From Facklamia sp964471435 (lineage in GTDB: Bacteria; Bacillota; Bacilli; Lactobacillales; Aerococcaceae), in contig CAYYGA010000001.1 in assembly GCA_964471435.1 (NCBI GenBank), positions 149,774 through 213,773 on the forward strand: DNA of 64,000 bases, in the 5' to 3' direction. The first letter of the stretch is position 1. Every line of letters begins with the position of its first letter. Below are positions 7,919-16,132 of the stretch, in pieces. The notes below the pieces were generated by a model. The model did no database searches. It was given only the letters and a program-made list of their open reading frames with translations, and was not told where the DNA came from. The position numbers and the translations under genes are program-made.

Positions 7919-8956
7919 ATGTATAAAATAATCTCTTTAGCTGGAGACGGAATCGGCCGAGAAATAATGGATTCCGCCTTAGAAATTTTAGCTGCCGCCA
8001 GTGAAAGCAGCTCCTTTAACTATCAAATTGAAGCCCATGACTTTGGTGGGGCCGGTATCGATCAACATGGCCAGCCTCTGCCTGAAGAAACTTTAACTGC
8101 CTGCAAATCATCGGATGCGATTCTACTGGGAGCGATCGGAGGCCCTCAATGGGTGGACAGCCCTGAAACACCTGAAGACGGATTATTGGCCCTGCGAAAA
8201 GCCCTTAATTTATATGCCAATGTGCGTCCCATAAAATTGAATCAAAAACTAATCGAACGCTCTCCTTTAAAAGCTGACATTGTCAATGGTACCGACTTTA
8301 TCATTCTAAGAGAATTAATCGGAGGCCTTTACTTCGGTAAACCGAAATACCATACTAATGAAGAAGCTTTTGATACCATGTATTACAACCGGGCATCGAT
8401 TGAAAAAATCATTAAACAGGCTTTTGAATTAGCACGGAGTCGACGTAATAAACTGACTTCAGTTGATAAAGCCAATGTGCTAGCCAACAGTAAACTCTGG
8501 CGCAAAATTGTAGAAGAAAAATCAGCTGATTATCCTGATGTAGAAGTCGAGCATCTATATGTGGATGCTGCTTCTATGAAAATAATCTCACAGCCTGCTG
8601 ATTTTGATGTAATTGTTACAGAGAATTTATTTGGTGATATTTTAAGTGATGAAGCAACGGTTATTATGGGATCTTTAGGAATGGCGCCTTCTGCCAGCCT
8701 TAGTACGGACGGTCCTTCCCTGTTCGAACCGATTCATGGCTCAGCACCCGATATCGCCGGACGAAATATCGCAAATCCTATGTCGATGATTCTTTCGCTT
8801 ACTATGATGCTTCGCATGTCTTTTAAAGAAGATGTTCTAGCTAAAAAAATAGAGCATGCCTGTCAAATTACCATGGACAAAGGAATCTTAACTGCTGATA
8901 TGGGAGGCCAGGCAAGTACTATAGAGTTTACACAAGCTGTGATTAATGCTTTATAG
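7919..8956 (+). CDS. leuB: 3-isopropylmalate dehydrogenase
   Basis: A 345-aa NAD-dependent enzyme that oxidises and decarboxylates 3-isopropylmalate. The N-terminal 'ISLAGDGIGREIMDSAL', substrate-binding 'LLALRKALNLYANVRP', catalytic-region 'VDKANVLANSKLWR' and the metal/NAD region 'TENLFGDILSDEATVIMGSLGMAPSA' in three overlapping blocks are all present, as is 'FEPIHGSAPDIAG'. The length is normal. It lies 49 bp after leuA with an AAAGGAAG ribosome site, in the same operon. Confidence 0.96.
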   Translation: MYKIISLAGDGIGREIMDSALEILAAASESSSFNYQIEAHDFGGAGIDQHGQPLPEETLTACKSSDAILLGAIGGPQWVDSPETPEDGLLALRKALNLYANVRPIKLNQKLIERSPLKADIVNGTDFIILRELIGGLYFGKPKYHTNEEAFDTMYYNRASIEKIIKQAFELARSRRNKLTSVDKANVLANSKLWRKIVEEKSADYPDVEVEHLYVDAASMKIISQPADFDVIVTENLFGDILSDEATVIMGSLGMAPSASLSTDGPSLFEPIHGSAPDIAGRNIANPMSMILSLTMMLRMSFKEDVLAKKIEHACQITMDKGILTADMGGQASTIEFTQAVINAL

Positions 8957-9019
8957 CCTAAAAATAGTCAGTAACCTTGTAAAAATCGAAAAAAATATTT
9001 CTAAAAGGGAGGTCTTTAA

Positions 9020-9646
9020 ATGGAAAAATTTAAGATTGAAGAAGGGTCTTTAATTGTTATTAATCATCCAAAACAAGAATTGAAAAAAGTTTTCCCCGCT
9101 GCTTTTATCAAACAAACAGAAATAGGAAATTTTCAAGAGTATCTATTTTATCATCAACGCTTTTTCCCAGGCCTGCCTCGAAAAAAAAGACCGGATTTTA
9201 TTTTAAATCAACTTGATAGTCAAGAAATAACGGCGCACTTTCTCCTAGTAAGTTCTGCTTTTGGTTTAGATGATGACGAGGATGCTGGTCTGGCCGTGAT
9301 TACCGCTTTGAAATCCATCGGTCTTCGTGCGCTAATCGGCCGTAAGTTTGGGGAGCAGTTCAAAATGAATGCCTTAAAAAAAGGATTATTGATAATTGAG
9401 CTCACCCATGATGATTGGCAGCATTTAATAGACTGGCAGGCGGATCAAGCTCAAATAAATCCATTAATTAAAATAGATTTAATTAATGAGAAAATTATTT
9501 TTAATCATTCAGAAATGAATTTTACCCTAAATAAAAGTATAAAAAACCATTTTTTAAAAGGAGAAGATCAAATCAGTTATTCATTACAATTTCTTAATGC
9601 AATTAAAGCATACGAGGAAAATCTAACTTATAATAAATATAAATAA
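9020..9646 (+). CDS. Degenerate LeuD-like protein within the leucine operon
   Basis: A 208-aa protein between leuB and leuC with its own AAAAGGGAGG ribosome site. It aligns by eye along its length with the LeuD encoded downstream: 'FPAAFIKQTEIGNFQEYLF' matches 'LPSRYLSRIEKTGYDEFLF', 'KMNALKKGLLII' matches 'YMNSLKNGLLAL', and 'IKIDLINEKI' matches 'IEVDLVKQEV'. The LeuD substrate loop NFAGGSSREHA is replaced by 'AFGLDDDEDAG' (residues 80-90), so isopropylmalate isomerase activity is unlikely. It may be a regulatory or assembly partner of LeuCD, or an enzyme for another substrate. Codon use resembles its neighbours and the frame is intact, so it is not a decaying pseudogene. Homology is my by-eye inference. 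Confidence 0.75.
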   Translation: MEKFKIEEGSLIVINHPKQELKKVFPAAFIKQTEIGNFQEYLFYHQRFFPGLPRKKRPDFILNQLDSQEITAHFLLVSSAFGLDDDEDAGLAVITALKSIGLRALIGRKFGEQFKMNALKKGLLIIELTHDDWQHLIDWQADQAQINPLIKIDLINEKIIFNHSEMNFTLNKSIKNHFLKGEDQISYSLQFLNAIKAYEENLTYNKYK

Positions 9647-9685
9647 AATTTTCTATTCCTCACTATCATTTGAAAGGAGTTTAAT

Positions 9686-11080
9686 ATGAAGCAAACGTTA
9701 TTTGATAAGGTGTGGGATGCCCATGTGCTTACCGGAGAAACAGGCGACTCCCAACTTTTGTATATCGACTTGCATCTGATTCATGAAGTGACTTCCCCTC
9801 AAGGATTTGAAAGTTTACGAATTGAAGGACGCCCGCTGCGCGCACCTGAAAAAACCTTCGCAACTATTGATCATAATAACCCTACAAAAGATATTTTTAA
9901 TATTAAAAATCCGATTGCCCGTAAACAGATTGAAACTTTACAAAAAAACTGCCGCGACTTTGGAGTTGAGTTACTTGATCACGGTTCAGCTAAACAAGGC
10001 ATTGTTCATATGGTAGGCCCCGAACTTGGTTTAAGTCAACCCGGAAAAACCATTGTTTGTGGTGACTCTCATACGGCAACACACGGTGCTTTTGGAGCTA
10101 TTGCTTTTGGGATAGGTTCTTCTGAAGTAGAACACGTTTTCGCTACCCAGGCTCTATGGCAGAAGAAACCAAAAAATTTGCGTGTAAATATTACCGGCCG
10201 GCTTCAAGAGGGTGTGTATGCCAAAGATATTATTTTATATTTAATTTCTCATTATGGAACCGATTATGGAACTGGTTATGCGATAGAGTTTGCGGGCGAG
10301 GCGATTGAAAATCTTTCAATGGAAGGACGAATGACCATCTGCAATATGGCGGTTGAATTTGGGGCAAAATACGGCATCATTCAACCTGATCAAAAAACTT
10401 ATAATTATGTGAAGGGTCGTGAAAAAGCTCCCCGAGACTTCAATGCGGCTGTTGAATACTGGCAAACACTCTATACCGATGGCAATGCCGTTTTTGATCA
10501 CGAAATAAGTATAGATATATCTAATTTAGCTCCTGTTGTAACTTGGGGAACCACACCTGCTATGGGCCTTCCAATTGATCAAGCCTTTCCTACTGCCACC
10601 GATCATAATGATGAGCGAGCTTATGAGTATATGAACCTAGAACCGGGCATGAAGGCTGAACAAATACCCATAGAGTATGTCTTTATTGGATCATGCACCA
10701 ATGCACGTTTAGAAGATTTGATAGAAGGAGCCAAATATTTGAAAGGGCGTAAAGTAGCTGAACATATACAAGCTATTGTTGTGCCCGGCAGCCGAGTGGT
10801 CAAAACACAAGCTGAAGAAATAGGGTTAGCGCAACAATATATGGATGCCGGTTTTGAGTGGCGTGCCCCCGGCTGCTCCGCTTGTATCTCAATGAACGGC
10901 GACTTTATTCCTGCGCGTAAGCATGCAGCGTCCACTACCAACCGTAACTTTGAAGGACGTCAAGGACCAGATTCCAGAACACATCTTTGCTCACCTGCAA
11001 TGGCAGTTCTTGCTGCGGTTAAAGGTCATTTTTATGATACACGTTTAGATGATCAAGAGATTGCAGCAACTGAAATTTAA
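9686..11080 (+). CDS. leuC: 3-isopropylmalate dehydratase large subunit
   Basis: A 464-aa subunit of the aconitase-like isomerase that converts 2- to 3-isopropylmalate with a [4Fe-4S] cluster. The three cluster cysteines are in 'FIGSCTNARLEDL' and 'APGCSACISMN'. Aconitase-family motifs 'VCGDSHTATHGAFGAIAFGIG' (given here in part) and 'GLSQPGKTIVCGDSH' are intact, as is 'NRNFEGRQG' near the C-terminus. It works with LeuD. The gene follows the LeuD-like gene by 39 bp, with a GAAAGGAG ribosome site. Confidence 0.96.
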   Translation: MKQTLFDKVWDAHVLTGETGDSQLLYIDLHLIHEVTSPQGFESLRIEGRPLRAPEKTFATIDHNNPTKDIFNIKNPIARKQIETLQKNCRDFGVELLDHGSAKQGIVHMVGPELGLSQPGKTIVCGDSHTATHGAFGAIAFGIGSSEVEHVFATQALWQKKPKNLRVNITGRLQEGVYAKDIILYLISHYGTDYGTGYAIEFAGEAIENLSMEGRMTICNMAVEFGAKYGIIQPDQKTYNYVKGREKAPRDFNAAVEYWQTLYTDGNAVFDHEISIDISNLAPVVTWGTTPAMGLPIDQAFPTATDHNDERAYEYMNLEPGMKAEQIPIEYVFIGSCTNARLEDLIEGAKYLKGRKVAEHIQAIVVPGSRVVKTQAEEIGLAQQYMDAGFEWRAPGCSACISMNGDFIPARKHAASTTNRNFEGRQGPDSRTHLCSPAMAVLAAVKGHFYDTRLDDQEIAATEI

Positions 11081-11134
11081 CTTAATCAAAAGTTAAATGA
11101 CCGGCAATAATGTTAATAAAAAGGAGGAAGTTTA

Positions 11135-11743
11135 ATGCAAGCATTTACCGTTCATCGTGGGACAACTGTTACTCTGTGGGAAGACAATGTGAATACCGAC
11201 CAAATTCTTCCCAGCCGTTATTTAAGTCGTATAGAAAAAACAGGCTACGATGAATTTTTATTCGCTAACTGGCGTTACTTAATTACCGAAGCAGAACCTG
11301 AATCAAGAAAACTTAACCCCAGCTTTCCATTGAATCTACCAGACCGTCAAGGAGCGAGTATTTTAATTACAGGTGATAATTTCGCAGGAGGCTCTTCAAG
11401 AGAACATGCCGTTTGGGCCTTGGATAATTATGGTTTTCGCGTGGTGATAGCAGGTTCCTATTCAGATATTTTTTATATGAACTCTTTAAAGAATGGTTTA
11501 TTGGCCCTTACACTGCCTTTAGAAGATCGCGAGCTGCTAGCTCAATTAGCGGGCGATGAAGAAATTGAAGTAGATTTAGTAAAGCAGGAAGTTAGGACAG
11601 CTGATACTACTTTTTCTTTTAAAATTGATGAAGAATGGCGTTATAAATTACTTCACGGTATTGATGATATTACTCAAACTTTGGAACATGAGACAGCTTT
11701 AAAAAGCTATGAAGCCAAGTGGGATCCTTTCTATCAAAAGTAA
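11135..11743 (+). CDS. leuD: 3-isopropylmalate dehydratase small subunit
   Basis: A 202-aa small subunit that forms the swivel domain of isopropylmalate isomerase. The substrate loop 'NFAGGSSREHA' is intact at residues 82-92, as are 'NTDQILPSRYL' near the N-terminus and 'GSYSDIFYMNSLKNGLL'. The length is typical. It is the last gene of the leucine operon, with an AAGGAGG ribosome site, and is followed by a strong terminator. No ilv genes follow in this window. Confidence 0.96.
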   Translation: MQAFTVHRGTTVTLWEDNVNTDQILPSRYLSRIEKTGYDEFLFANWRYLITEAEPESRKLNPSFPLNLPDRQGASILITGDNFAGGSSREHAVWALDNYGFRVVIAGSYSDIFYMNSLKNGLLALTLPLEDRELLAQLAGDEEIEVDLVKQEVRTADTTFSFKIDEEWRYKLLHGIDDITQTLEHETALKSYEAKWDPFYQK

Positions 11744-11774
11744 GAATCTAATAAATGGTCAAGTATGAGATAAA

Positions 11775-11847
11775 ACCAAACAGAACCCTCCTAAATGCTG
11801 TGTTTTAACTGTTTTAACAGTCAGCATTGAGGAGGGTTCTTTTTGGT
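11775..11847. terminator. Bidirectional intrinsic terminator after leuD
   Basis: AGAACCCTCCTAAATGCTG (11782-11800) pairs with CAGCATTGAGGAGGGTTCT (11822-11840) with one mismatch, and the flanking ACCAAA/TTTGGT can extend the stem. T-rich sequence follows. It lies between leuD and the converging ABC ATPase gene. Confidence 0.92.
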
Positions 11848-11906
11848 ATATGTGTTGTATCAAAAGAAAAAGATTAGTAAATCCAATTTATCATAATCTA
11901 GAAAAT

Positions 11907-12656
11907 CTATAATGCCTCAACATGTAATAAGTCCATTATTTGTTTTCGATAAGCTAAGAACTGATCATCAGTTCTGCCTCTAGGATGATCTAGTTCGATC
12001 GGAATAATTTCCATTACACGACCAGGTCGCGGCGACATCACAATTACTTTCTCACTCAGATATATTGCCTCATCAACATCGTGAGTCACCATAATCATTG
12101 TAATATTATTTTTTTCCCAAATACTTAACAGCTCTGTTTGTAGTCGAAGTCGGGTAAATGCATCGAGGGCACCTAAAGGCTCATCTAATAAAAGAATTTC
12201 AGGATTATTATAAATAGCTCTTGCTAAAGAAACTCTTTGAGCCATCCCTCCAGATAATTGATGAGGGTATGCTTGCTCAAACCCACTTAAGCCAATTGTA
12301 TCGATCATCTCCTGCACAGGCATTTGCTTATTTTTTAATTTCCCAAGTATCTTTGGACCAAATTTTATATTGTCTTCTACCGTCAACCAAGGAAATAAGG
12401 TTGGACTTTGGAAAGCCATCCCAATCTTGCTGTCAGGACCAGTCACCTCTTTTGTATCAAGCACAATTCTACCTGTAGTAGGAGGTGTTAACCCGGCAAT
12501 AATACGAAGAAGTGTTGATTTACCAGACCCACTTGCTCCTACAATACTGATGAATTCTCCTTCTTGAATTTCAAGATTAATTGAATCCAAGGCTTTGGTC
12601 ACCGTGGCATCTGTATTAGCGAATATTTTTGAAACATCATCGATAAATAAATCCAC
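11907..12656 (-). CDS. ABC transporter ATPase, nitrate/sulfonate/taurine type
   Basis: A 249-aa cytosolic ATPase of the SsuB/TauB/NrtD class. It has Walker A 'GASGSGKST', Q-loop 'MAFQSPTLFPWLTVEDN', signature 'LSGGMAQRVSLARA', Walker B 'EILLLDEPLGALD' and the H-loop 'MVTHDVDEAI'. It starts at GTG behind AGAGGGGAG, four bases after the permease stop. It is the last gene of the binding protein 1 - binding protein 2 - permease - ATPase operon. The substrate class (aliphatic sulfonate, nitrate, thiamin-precursor and similar) cannot be read from this subunit. Confidence 0.93.
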   Translation of the reverse strand: MDLFIDDVSKIFANTDATVTKALDSINLEIQEGEFISIVGASGSGKSTLLRIIAGLTPPTTGRIVLDTKEVTGPDSKIGMAFQSPTLFPWLTVEDNIKFGPKILGKLKNKQMPVQEMIDTIGLSGFEQAYPHQLSGGMAQRVSLARAIYNNPEILLLDEPLGALDAFTRLRLQTELLSIWEKNNITMIMVTHDVDEAIYLSEKVIVMSPRPGRVMEIIPIELDHPRGRTDDQFLAYRKQIMDLLHVEAL

Positions 12657-12659
12657 CGC

Positions 12660-13667
12660 TTAAACACTCCCCTCTTGCCACTTAAGGACGTACCGTTTAA
12701 TTTTATCTAATAAAAATTTAACCGTAACAAAAATCAAGCAGATAATCACAATAGCCGCGTACATTTTGTCGTATTGAGCCCAGTTACGCTGCCATGTGAC
12801 GTACCAACCTAAACCTGACTCCACCCCAACCATCTCTGCGAAGATTAATGCTGTACACGCAGTACTCATGGCTTGAGTAAGCCCTTGAAAGATATTTGGC
12901 ATTGCTCCTGGTATAGTTACTCTGCGAATGAGCTGCTGGTCATTGGCTCCCAAAACTTGGGCTGCTTCATAGTAAGATTGACTAATGTTATGTATTCCAG
13001 CTATCGTTGATAAAGATACCGAGAACCAGACACCTAAGGCAATAATGAATACCGCACCGGTAAATAGTGAGGTGACTAAAACCATTACGATTGGAATCCA
13101 TGTAATGGTTGGAATCGCTCCGATTAAACTCATAAAAGGCGCTAACCAATAATTGACTCGTTTACTGTAGCCACAAATAATACCAGTAATTAATCCTAAA
13201 GCAACGCCCCAGCCGTAACCCGTAAATAAGAGCTTGAGAGAATTTAATATTGAATCTAAAAGATATGCCCGGTCATCAATCATGGCATTTATAATTGCAT
13301 CCACCCAAGGGAAATAAGGTAAAGTTAAGCGTCCTGTTTTAAGTGTCATTACATCATATATAATCAGCAGAACATATACCAATGTATGAAATGGTGCTTT
13401 ATATCGCAGCCGCGCAAATGCTTTCTTAGAAAAAAGCGAGGCGATAAAATAAATGGTTGAACCTGCTATAAAAATTAATAGAAAATAGACATAATTCATA
13501 GTTTGCTGCTGCGAGCCTTCATTTTCTATAAACCAATATTCCAAGATGGCTAAAACACCTGCTACGATTGGCAGAAAACAAATCACCCGATCAATGAATA
13601 TTTCTTGTTTTGTTTTTGGTTTACTTTCAAGCTCTAGAAGCTCTTCTTTCGTAATTGTTTCTGACAT
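12660..13667 (-). CDS. ABC permease, SsuC/TauC type, with extra N-terminal membrane helices
   Basis: A 335-aa inner-membrane subunit. The C-terminal ~220 residues are a standard BPD permease domain with the ATPase-contact EAA loop 'EAAQVLGANDQQLIRRVTIPGA'-like region (residues about 235-256). The N-terminus is unusual: about 110 residues precede the permease domain and carry further hydrophobic segments near residues 29-46, 57-79 and 92-108. SsuC-type permeases are usually about 250-280 aa. It starts at ATG behind GGAGGTG. A stem-loop lies between it and the upstream binding-protein gene, probably lowering its expression relative to the binding proteins. Confidence 0.92.
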   Translation of the reverse strand: MSETITKEELLELESKPKTKQEIFIDRVICFLPIVAGVLAILEYWFIENEGSQQQTMNYVYFLLIFIAGSTIYFIASLFSKKAFARLRYKAPFHTLVYVLLIIYDVMTLKTGRLTLPYFPWVDAIINAMIDDRAYLLDSILNSLKLLFTGYGWGVALGLITGIICGYSKRVNYWLAPFMSLIGAIPTITWIPIVMVLVTSLFTGAVFIIALGVWFSVSLSTIAGIHNISQSYYEAAQVLGANDQQLIRRVTIPGAMPNIFQGLTQAMSTACTALIFAEMVGVESGLGWYVTWQRNWAQYDKMYAAIVIICLIFVTVKFLLDKIKRYVLKWQEGSV

Positions 13668-13692
13668 ATCACACCTCCATCATTAATAAAAT

Positions 13693-13718
13693 TTTGGGCT
13701 ATTTCGCAATAGCCCAAA
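13693..13718 (-). terminator. Intra-operon stem-loop between binding protein and permease genes
   Basis: A perfect 11-bp stem, TTTGGGCTATT with AATAGCCCAAA, has a 4-nt loop. On the minus strand it follows the second binding-protein stop codon and is trailed by ATTTTATTAATG, a weak T-tract. It could be a partial terminator or an mRNA-stabilising 3' end that gives more binding protein than permease/ATPase. Confidence 0.75.
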
Positions 13719-13738
13719 GTTGAGGATACTCTTATTAT

Positions 13739-14773
13739 TTAGTTCTGTGGGGACCAAATCATCTCCATTAATTCTTCGACAGTTTTATCAGCATCCATAA
13801 AACCAAATGTTTGGTAATCAGCAATAATTGCTTTAAGTGTTGCTTCAGTAGTGGCATCTGACACTTTATAATCTAATGATTTAATATAATCAACAGTCGT
13901 ATCGCGATCACCTGTAGTCCAGTCGTTTGCATACAATGCATCAACAAAGTCTTCTGGGTTCTCCGCAGCCCACTCACGAGTTCTTTGAATCGCACGTGCT
14001 ACTTTCTTGGCGGCAACCGGATTATTTGTAACAAAGTCATTATTTGCATAAAATGCACAACAAGCTTCTTGACTAAAATCTTCATCAAACGATAATGAAC
14101 GAACGCGTTTTAATGTCCCGTTCTCAACGAAATCCCATGCAAATTTGTCGGTTAATATAACGCCTTGAATTTCCCCGCTTTCGACTGCCTGCACAGCTGC
14201 ACCACTGTCTACTTGACGATAATTGATATCTAATGGATCAATTCCGTCATTATTAAAGAAGCGGAAAGCAATATTTTGGTCTGATGATCCAGTTCCTTCA
14301 GGTACCGCTACGATTTGTCCTACTAAGTCAGCAGTATCATTAATTTCATCGTTGTTTAAAACATAAAGTGATTTACAACCTACATGCAGTCCAGTTAACG
14401 TAGTATATCCTACATCATTAGCAATCGGAATAACGTTAGTAGAAATATGTCCTGCTGTTACGTCCGCTTGCCCTGTCCCTAGTGCATCAGAGTTACTTGC
14501 AGCTTGATAGATTTCAATTTGTAAGCCTTCTTCTTCATAAAAGCCTTCAGTTAAAGCCACTCCTATAATGCCTGTACAATCTCCACCACTATAAGCTACC
14601 TTGATAGCTTCATTAGCTTTAGGTTCACTCTTAAATGCTTCTTCCTCTTCAGCTGTGATTTCAACAGTAACAACGTCATTGTCCTGAGCATTGACAGTAG
14701 TCATTGCCGCTTGTGCGAATGGTAAAGTTGCCAGTGATAAAGCTATAATTTTTTTTACGAATGATTTTTTCAT
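13739..14773 (-). CDS. NMT1/SsuA-like ABC binding protein 2, Cys-conserved and non-lipoprotein
   Basis: A 344-aa secreted solute-binding protein of the NMT1/SsuA/TauA class. The start is set at 14773, where ATG follows TTGGAGG; an upstream in-frame ATG without a ribosome site would add 17 residues and spoil the signal peptide. The signal peptide 'MKKSFVKKIIALSLATLPFA' ends near 'VNAQD' with no lipobox Cys, unusual for a Gram-positive binding protein. Mature Cys are C66 (GGDC), C133 (HVGCK) and the pair C238-C239 (EACCA), with H130 beside C133. The same pattern occurs in the neighbouring paralog. Family features 'EGFYEEEGLQIEI', 'GTGQADV' and 'QVDSGAAVQAVESGE' are clear. The ligand is unknown. 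Confidence 0.9.
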   Translation of the reverse strand: MKKSFVKKIIALSLATLPFAQAAMTTVNAQDNDVVTVEITAEEEEAFKSEPKANEAIKVAYSGGDCTGIIGVALTEGFYEEEGLQIEIYQAASNSDALGTGQADVTAGHISTNVIPIANDVGYTTLTGLHVGCKSLYVLNNDEINDTADLVGQIVAVPEGTGSSDQNIAFRFFNNDGIDPLDINYRQVDSGAAVQAVESGEIQGVILTDKFAWDFVENGTLKRVRSLSFDEDFSQEACCAFYANNDFVTNNPVAAKKVARAIQRTREWAAENPEDFVDALYANDWTTGDRDTTVDYIKSLDYKVSDATTEATLKAIIADYQTFGFMDADKTVEELMEMIWSPQN

Positions 14774-14805
14774 ATTTTCCTCCAATGTTAAGTCGCTTAA
14801 ATTTA

Positions 14806-15834
14806 TTAGTGTTGTGGTCTCCATACCATTTCTAATAATTCTTCATCGGTCATACTATCATCAATAAAGCCAAACTCTTTATAGTCTGAGATAACCATCT
14901 TTAATGATTCTTCGGTATCACTATCCGTCACACCGTAATCTAACTCTGCAATATAATCATTTATAATATCAATGTCACCAGTAGCCCAATTATTCTCTAT
15001 CATGACATTCACATACTCTTCAGGATTTTCAACAATCCACTCACGTGTTTTTTGAATTGCACGTGTCAATTTTTTAGTCGCAATAGGATTTTCTGCCTGA
15101 AAATCATTATTAATATAAATTCCACAACATGGCTGCCAACTGAAATCTTCATCATAAGACAAAGCACGCACATATCTTAATTGACCACTATCAACGAACT
15201 CTCTTGCAAATTGATCATTAAGTACGACCCCTTGAACCTCACCATTTTCAATCGCTTGTACTGCTGCTCCAGAGTCTACTTGACGGTAATTAATTGATAA
15301 TGGGTCAATACCATCCGCTTTGAAGAATCGGAAAGCAATATTTTGGTCTGAAGCTCCCATTCCATCAGGAACAGCTAATATTTGACCTACCAAATCCGCA
15401 GTAGTTTCTATATCGCTGTCAGTAGCGACATAAATTGATTTACAACCTGTATGAGCTCCCGTCACCATGGAGAAGTTTACACCATTAGCCATTGGTACCA
15501 TTGCTGTAGCAATATGATCCCCAGAGATATCTGCCTGCCCGGTACCTAATGAATCATTAGCGCTGCTCATACTGATTATCTCAGTGTTTAAGCCTTCCTC
15601 TTCATAAAACCCAAGTGCTTGCGCTACTCCAAGGACTCCTAAACAAGTTCCACCATTATAGCCCACTTGAATAAGTTCATTCGCAGCGTCCTCTTCTTGA
15701 AAAGCTGTTTCTTCTTCTTGACTTATTTCAACAGTGACCACTTCTTCTGCACTTACGGTCGGAATAAAAGCACTACCAGCTCCTACAAGTAAAGTTGATG
15801 CCACAACCATTGCTTTAACTAACGTTTTTTTCAT
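14806..15834 (-). CDS. NMT1/SsuA-like ABC binding protein 1, Cys-conserved and non-lipoprotein
   Basis: A 342-aa paralog of the next gene and evidently a tandem duplicate; long blocks such as 'DQNIAFRFF' and 'INYRQVDSGAAVQA' are identical. The signal peptide 'MKKTLVKAMVVASTLLVGAG' ends near 'VSAEE', again without a lipobox. Four Cys align with its paralog: C64 (GGTC), C131 (HTGCK) and C236-C237 (QPCCG), plus H129 and H107. Typical binding proteins of this class lack conserved Cys, so these may bind a metal or cofactor or form disulfides. It is the first gene of the operon, behind a good promoter at 15890-15918 and a GGGAGA ribosome site. Confidence 0.9.
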   Translation of the reverse strand: MKKTLVKAMVVASTLLVGAGSAFIPTVSAEEVVTVEISQEEETAFQEEDAANELIQVGYNGGTCLGVLGVAQALGFYEEEGLNTEIISMSSANDSLGTGQADISGDHIATAMVPMANGVNFSMVTGAHTGCKSIYVATDSDIETTADLVGQILAVPDGMGASDQNIAFRFFKADGIDPLSINYRQVDSGAAVQAIENGEVQGVVLNDQFAREFVDSGQLRYVRALSYDEDFSWQPCCGIYINNDFQAENPIATKKLTRAIQKTREWIVENPEEYVNVMIENNWATGDIDIINDYIAELDYGVTDSDTEESLKMVISDYKEFGFIDDSMTDEELLEMVWRPQH

Positions 15835-15889
15835 AACTATTGTCTCCCTTATGTTTGATAAAAAATAGCTTGAACTTTACAACATGCTC

Positions 15890-15918
15890 ATTGTATCGCA
15901 TGACTTTAAAAGCTACAA
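15890..15918 (-). promoter_or_regulatory. Promoter of the importer operon
   Basis: On the minus strand TTGTAG and TACAAT are separated by exactly 17 bp, about 55-85 bp before the binding protein 1 start. Both hexamers are close to the SigA consensus. The oppA-type gene at 24.6 kb has the same -35 (TTGTAG) and the same spacing. Confidence 0.7.
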
Positions 15919-16016
15919 TGGGGCCTTAAATCATTAATAATTATTTTAAATAAACCTTTAAAAATAATTTTAAACGTTTTTTTATTTTTTGAATCCCTTT
16001 TCATTTTTTAATAACA

Positions 16017-16051
16017 ACCTTAATCTAAATTAATGAGTAAAATCTTAAGGT
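16017..16051. repeat. Inverted repeat ACCTTAA / TTAAGGT
   Basis: ACCTTAA (16017-16023) and TTAAGGT (16045-16051) are perfect 7-bp complements 21 bp apart. A further ACCT occurs at about 16058. The two arms could be paired half-sites of a regulator of the divergent operons. The role is inferred. Confidence 0.35.
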
Positions 16052-16111
16052 ATTATAACCTATGCCACAGTAAAACATCGGGTTATTTTAATAAACTAGG
16101 ATACTTCCAAG

Positions 16112-16132
16112 AGATATATAAAATTTATATCT
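16112..16132. repeat. AT-rich palindrome upstream of the reductase gene
   Basis: AGATATA (16112-16118) and TATATCT (16126-16132) flank a 7-bp centre, about 55-75 bp upstream of the likely rightward -10 region. It is a possible operator, though AT-rich palindromes are common by chance. Confidence 0.35.

Noticed and set aside
9020..9646. A pseudogene left by leuD duplication.
   Set aside because: The frame is intact, has a strong ribosome site and conserves whole structural segments. Only the substrate loop is changed, which suggests a repurposed rather than a decaying gene.
10621..10941. A 106-codon minus-strand frame inside leuC.
   Set aside because: It is the antisense shadow of a strongly conserved gene and has no ribosome site.
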